Assembly (NCBI GenBank): GCA_024280975.1
Contig: JAMXLQ010000148.1
Location: forward strand, 1-5,287
Source: Methanosarcina sp.
GTDB lineage: Archaea > Halobacteriota > Methanosarcinia > Methanosarcinales > Methanosarcinaceae
Length of the DNA stretch: 5,287 nt
Direction: 5' to 3'
The position numbers and the translations under genes are program-made. The notes beneath the pieces were generated by a model. The model did no database searches, had not been told where the DNA came from, and was given only the letters and a program-made list of their open reading frames with translations. This document shows, in pieces, positions 4,931-5,287 of this stretch (positions are counted from its first letter, which is position 1; the number at the start of each line of letters is the position of its first letter).

Positions 4931-5287
4931 TTAGATTTCATACCCAAGCCCTGCCAGATTCTCCTTTATCTTCCTCTCCAGCTCTTCAGATTTTCTGAAC
5001 TGCTCCGAAAGTTTAGCAGTCAGTCTCTCCATTTTTCCCCAAATTCCTCGTCGTCATCTTCGGTTTCCTCAAAACCCACATAACGGCCAGGGGTCAGGAT
5101 ATAATCGTATTTCTTAACCTCATCAAGAGTTACAGCCTTACAGAAACCGGCTACATCATCATATTCCCTACTCTCAACCTTTTCTCCACGCCAGGCGTGG
5201 TAGGTGTCAGCAATCTTCTGAATTTCTTCATCGGTAAGTTCGCGGTGAGTACGGTCCCGTAAAATTCCCATATTCTTGGCATCGATA
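4931..5287 (-). pseudogene. hsdM: HsdM, type I restriction-modification methylase, 3' end with frameshift
   Basis: C-terminal end of the N6-adenine methylase (M) subunit of a type I restriction-modification system; the rest lies beyond 5287. Reading begins IDAKNMGILRDRTHRELTDE and continues with IADTYHAWRG, a GFCKAVTLDEVKKYDYILTPGRYVG block and an acidic EETEDDDEEFGEK. All of these are hallmark C-terminal elements of HsdM. The frame then hits TGA at 5020-5022. In the -1 frame the protein continues from the ATG at 5032 for 33 residues, beginning MERLTAKLSEQF and ending LAGLGYEI before TAA at 4931-4933. That is the expected coiled M-subunit tail. The break sits at a G4A5 tract (5032-5040 on the plus strand as T5C4). 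It may be a real one-base deletion, a sequencing error or slippage-mediated expression. The truncated product would lose only the tail, so catalysis might survive while contact with the S subunit may not. No hsdS or hsdR is in the window. Confidence 0.86.

Noticed and set aside
5020..5022. Recoded stop codon (pyrrolysine) in hsdM
   Set aside because: The stop is TGA, not TAG, and homology resumes in a different frame, so a frame break explains it and readthrough does not.

Overview
The window looks like a methanogenic archaeal chromosome, most likely Methanosarcina or a close relative. The reasons are three consecutive methanofuran-biosynthesis genes, an archaeal-type EF-1 beta paired with an archaeal Zn-ribbon protein, a tRNA-Ala gene without an encoded CCA end, AT-rich spacers and GGAGG-type ribosome binding sites. 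The genus is an inference from protein flavour; no database was consulted.

Plus strand, 1-2372: the 3' end of mfnD (tyramine-glutamate ligase, ATP-grasp), complete mfnF (ASKHA-type enzyme that joins the furan and gamma-glutamyltyramine halves) and complete mfnE (amino-acid-kinase-fold enzyme that makes the furan diphosphate). Together they form an operon-like block: MfnD makes one half of the methanofuran core, MfnE activates the other half and MfnF condenses them. The mfnF/mfnE spacer is unusual. A 28-bp tandem repeat straddles the mfnF stop codon, and it is followed by foldback sequences that can pair in more than one way.

Plus strand, 2373-3233: a translation block with a 56-residue four-CxxC Zn-ribbon protein, the 89-residue elongation factor 1-beta and tRNA-Ala(CGC). 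The Zn-ribbon gene is short and easily missed. The true EF-1 beta start is internal to a longer open frame and is marked by a good ribosome binding site.

3234-3799 has no credible gene. It holds a hairpin followed by a T-tract (3492-3525) and then a dense run of five hairpins (3542-3669), three with well-paired stems closed by 3-base loops. The ends of the run, TAGTCC and GGACTA, can also pair with each other. This is either a foldback repeat element or a structured RNA, and it is the least explained part of the window.

Minus strand, 3800-5287: an uncharacterised acidic, cysteine-free, all-helical protein with TPR-like repeats at its C terminus, and upstream of it the 3' end of a type I restriction-modification methylase gene (hsdM). 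The hsdM frame is broken at a G4A5 tract, 33 codons before the expected end. The switch from housekeeping genes to a restriction-modification gene occurs just past the tRNA gene, which suggests a boundary between core and accessory DNA, but no integrase or attachment-site duplication is visible here.
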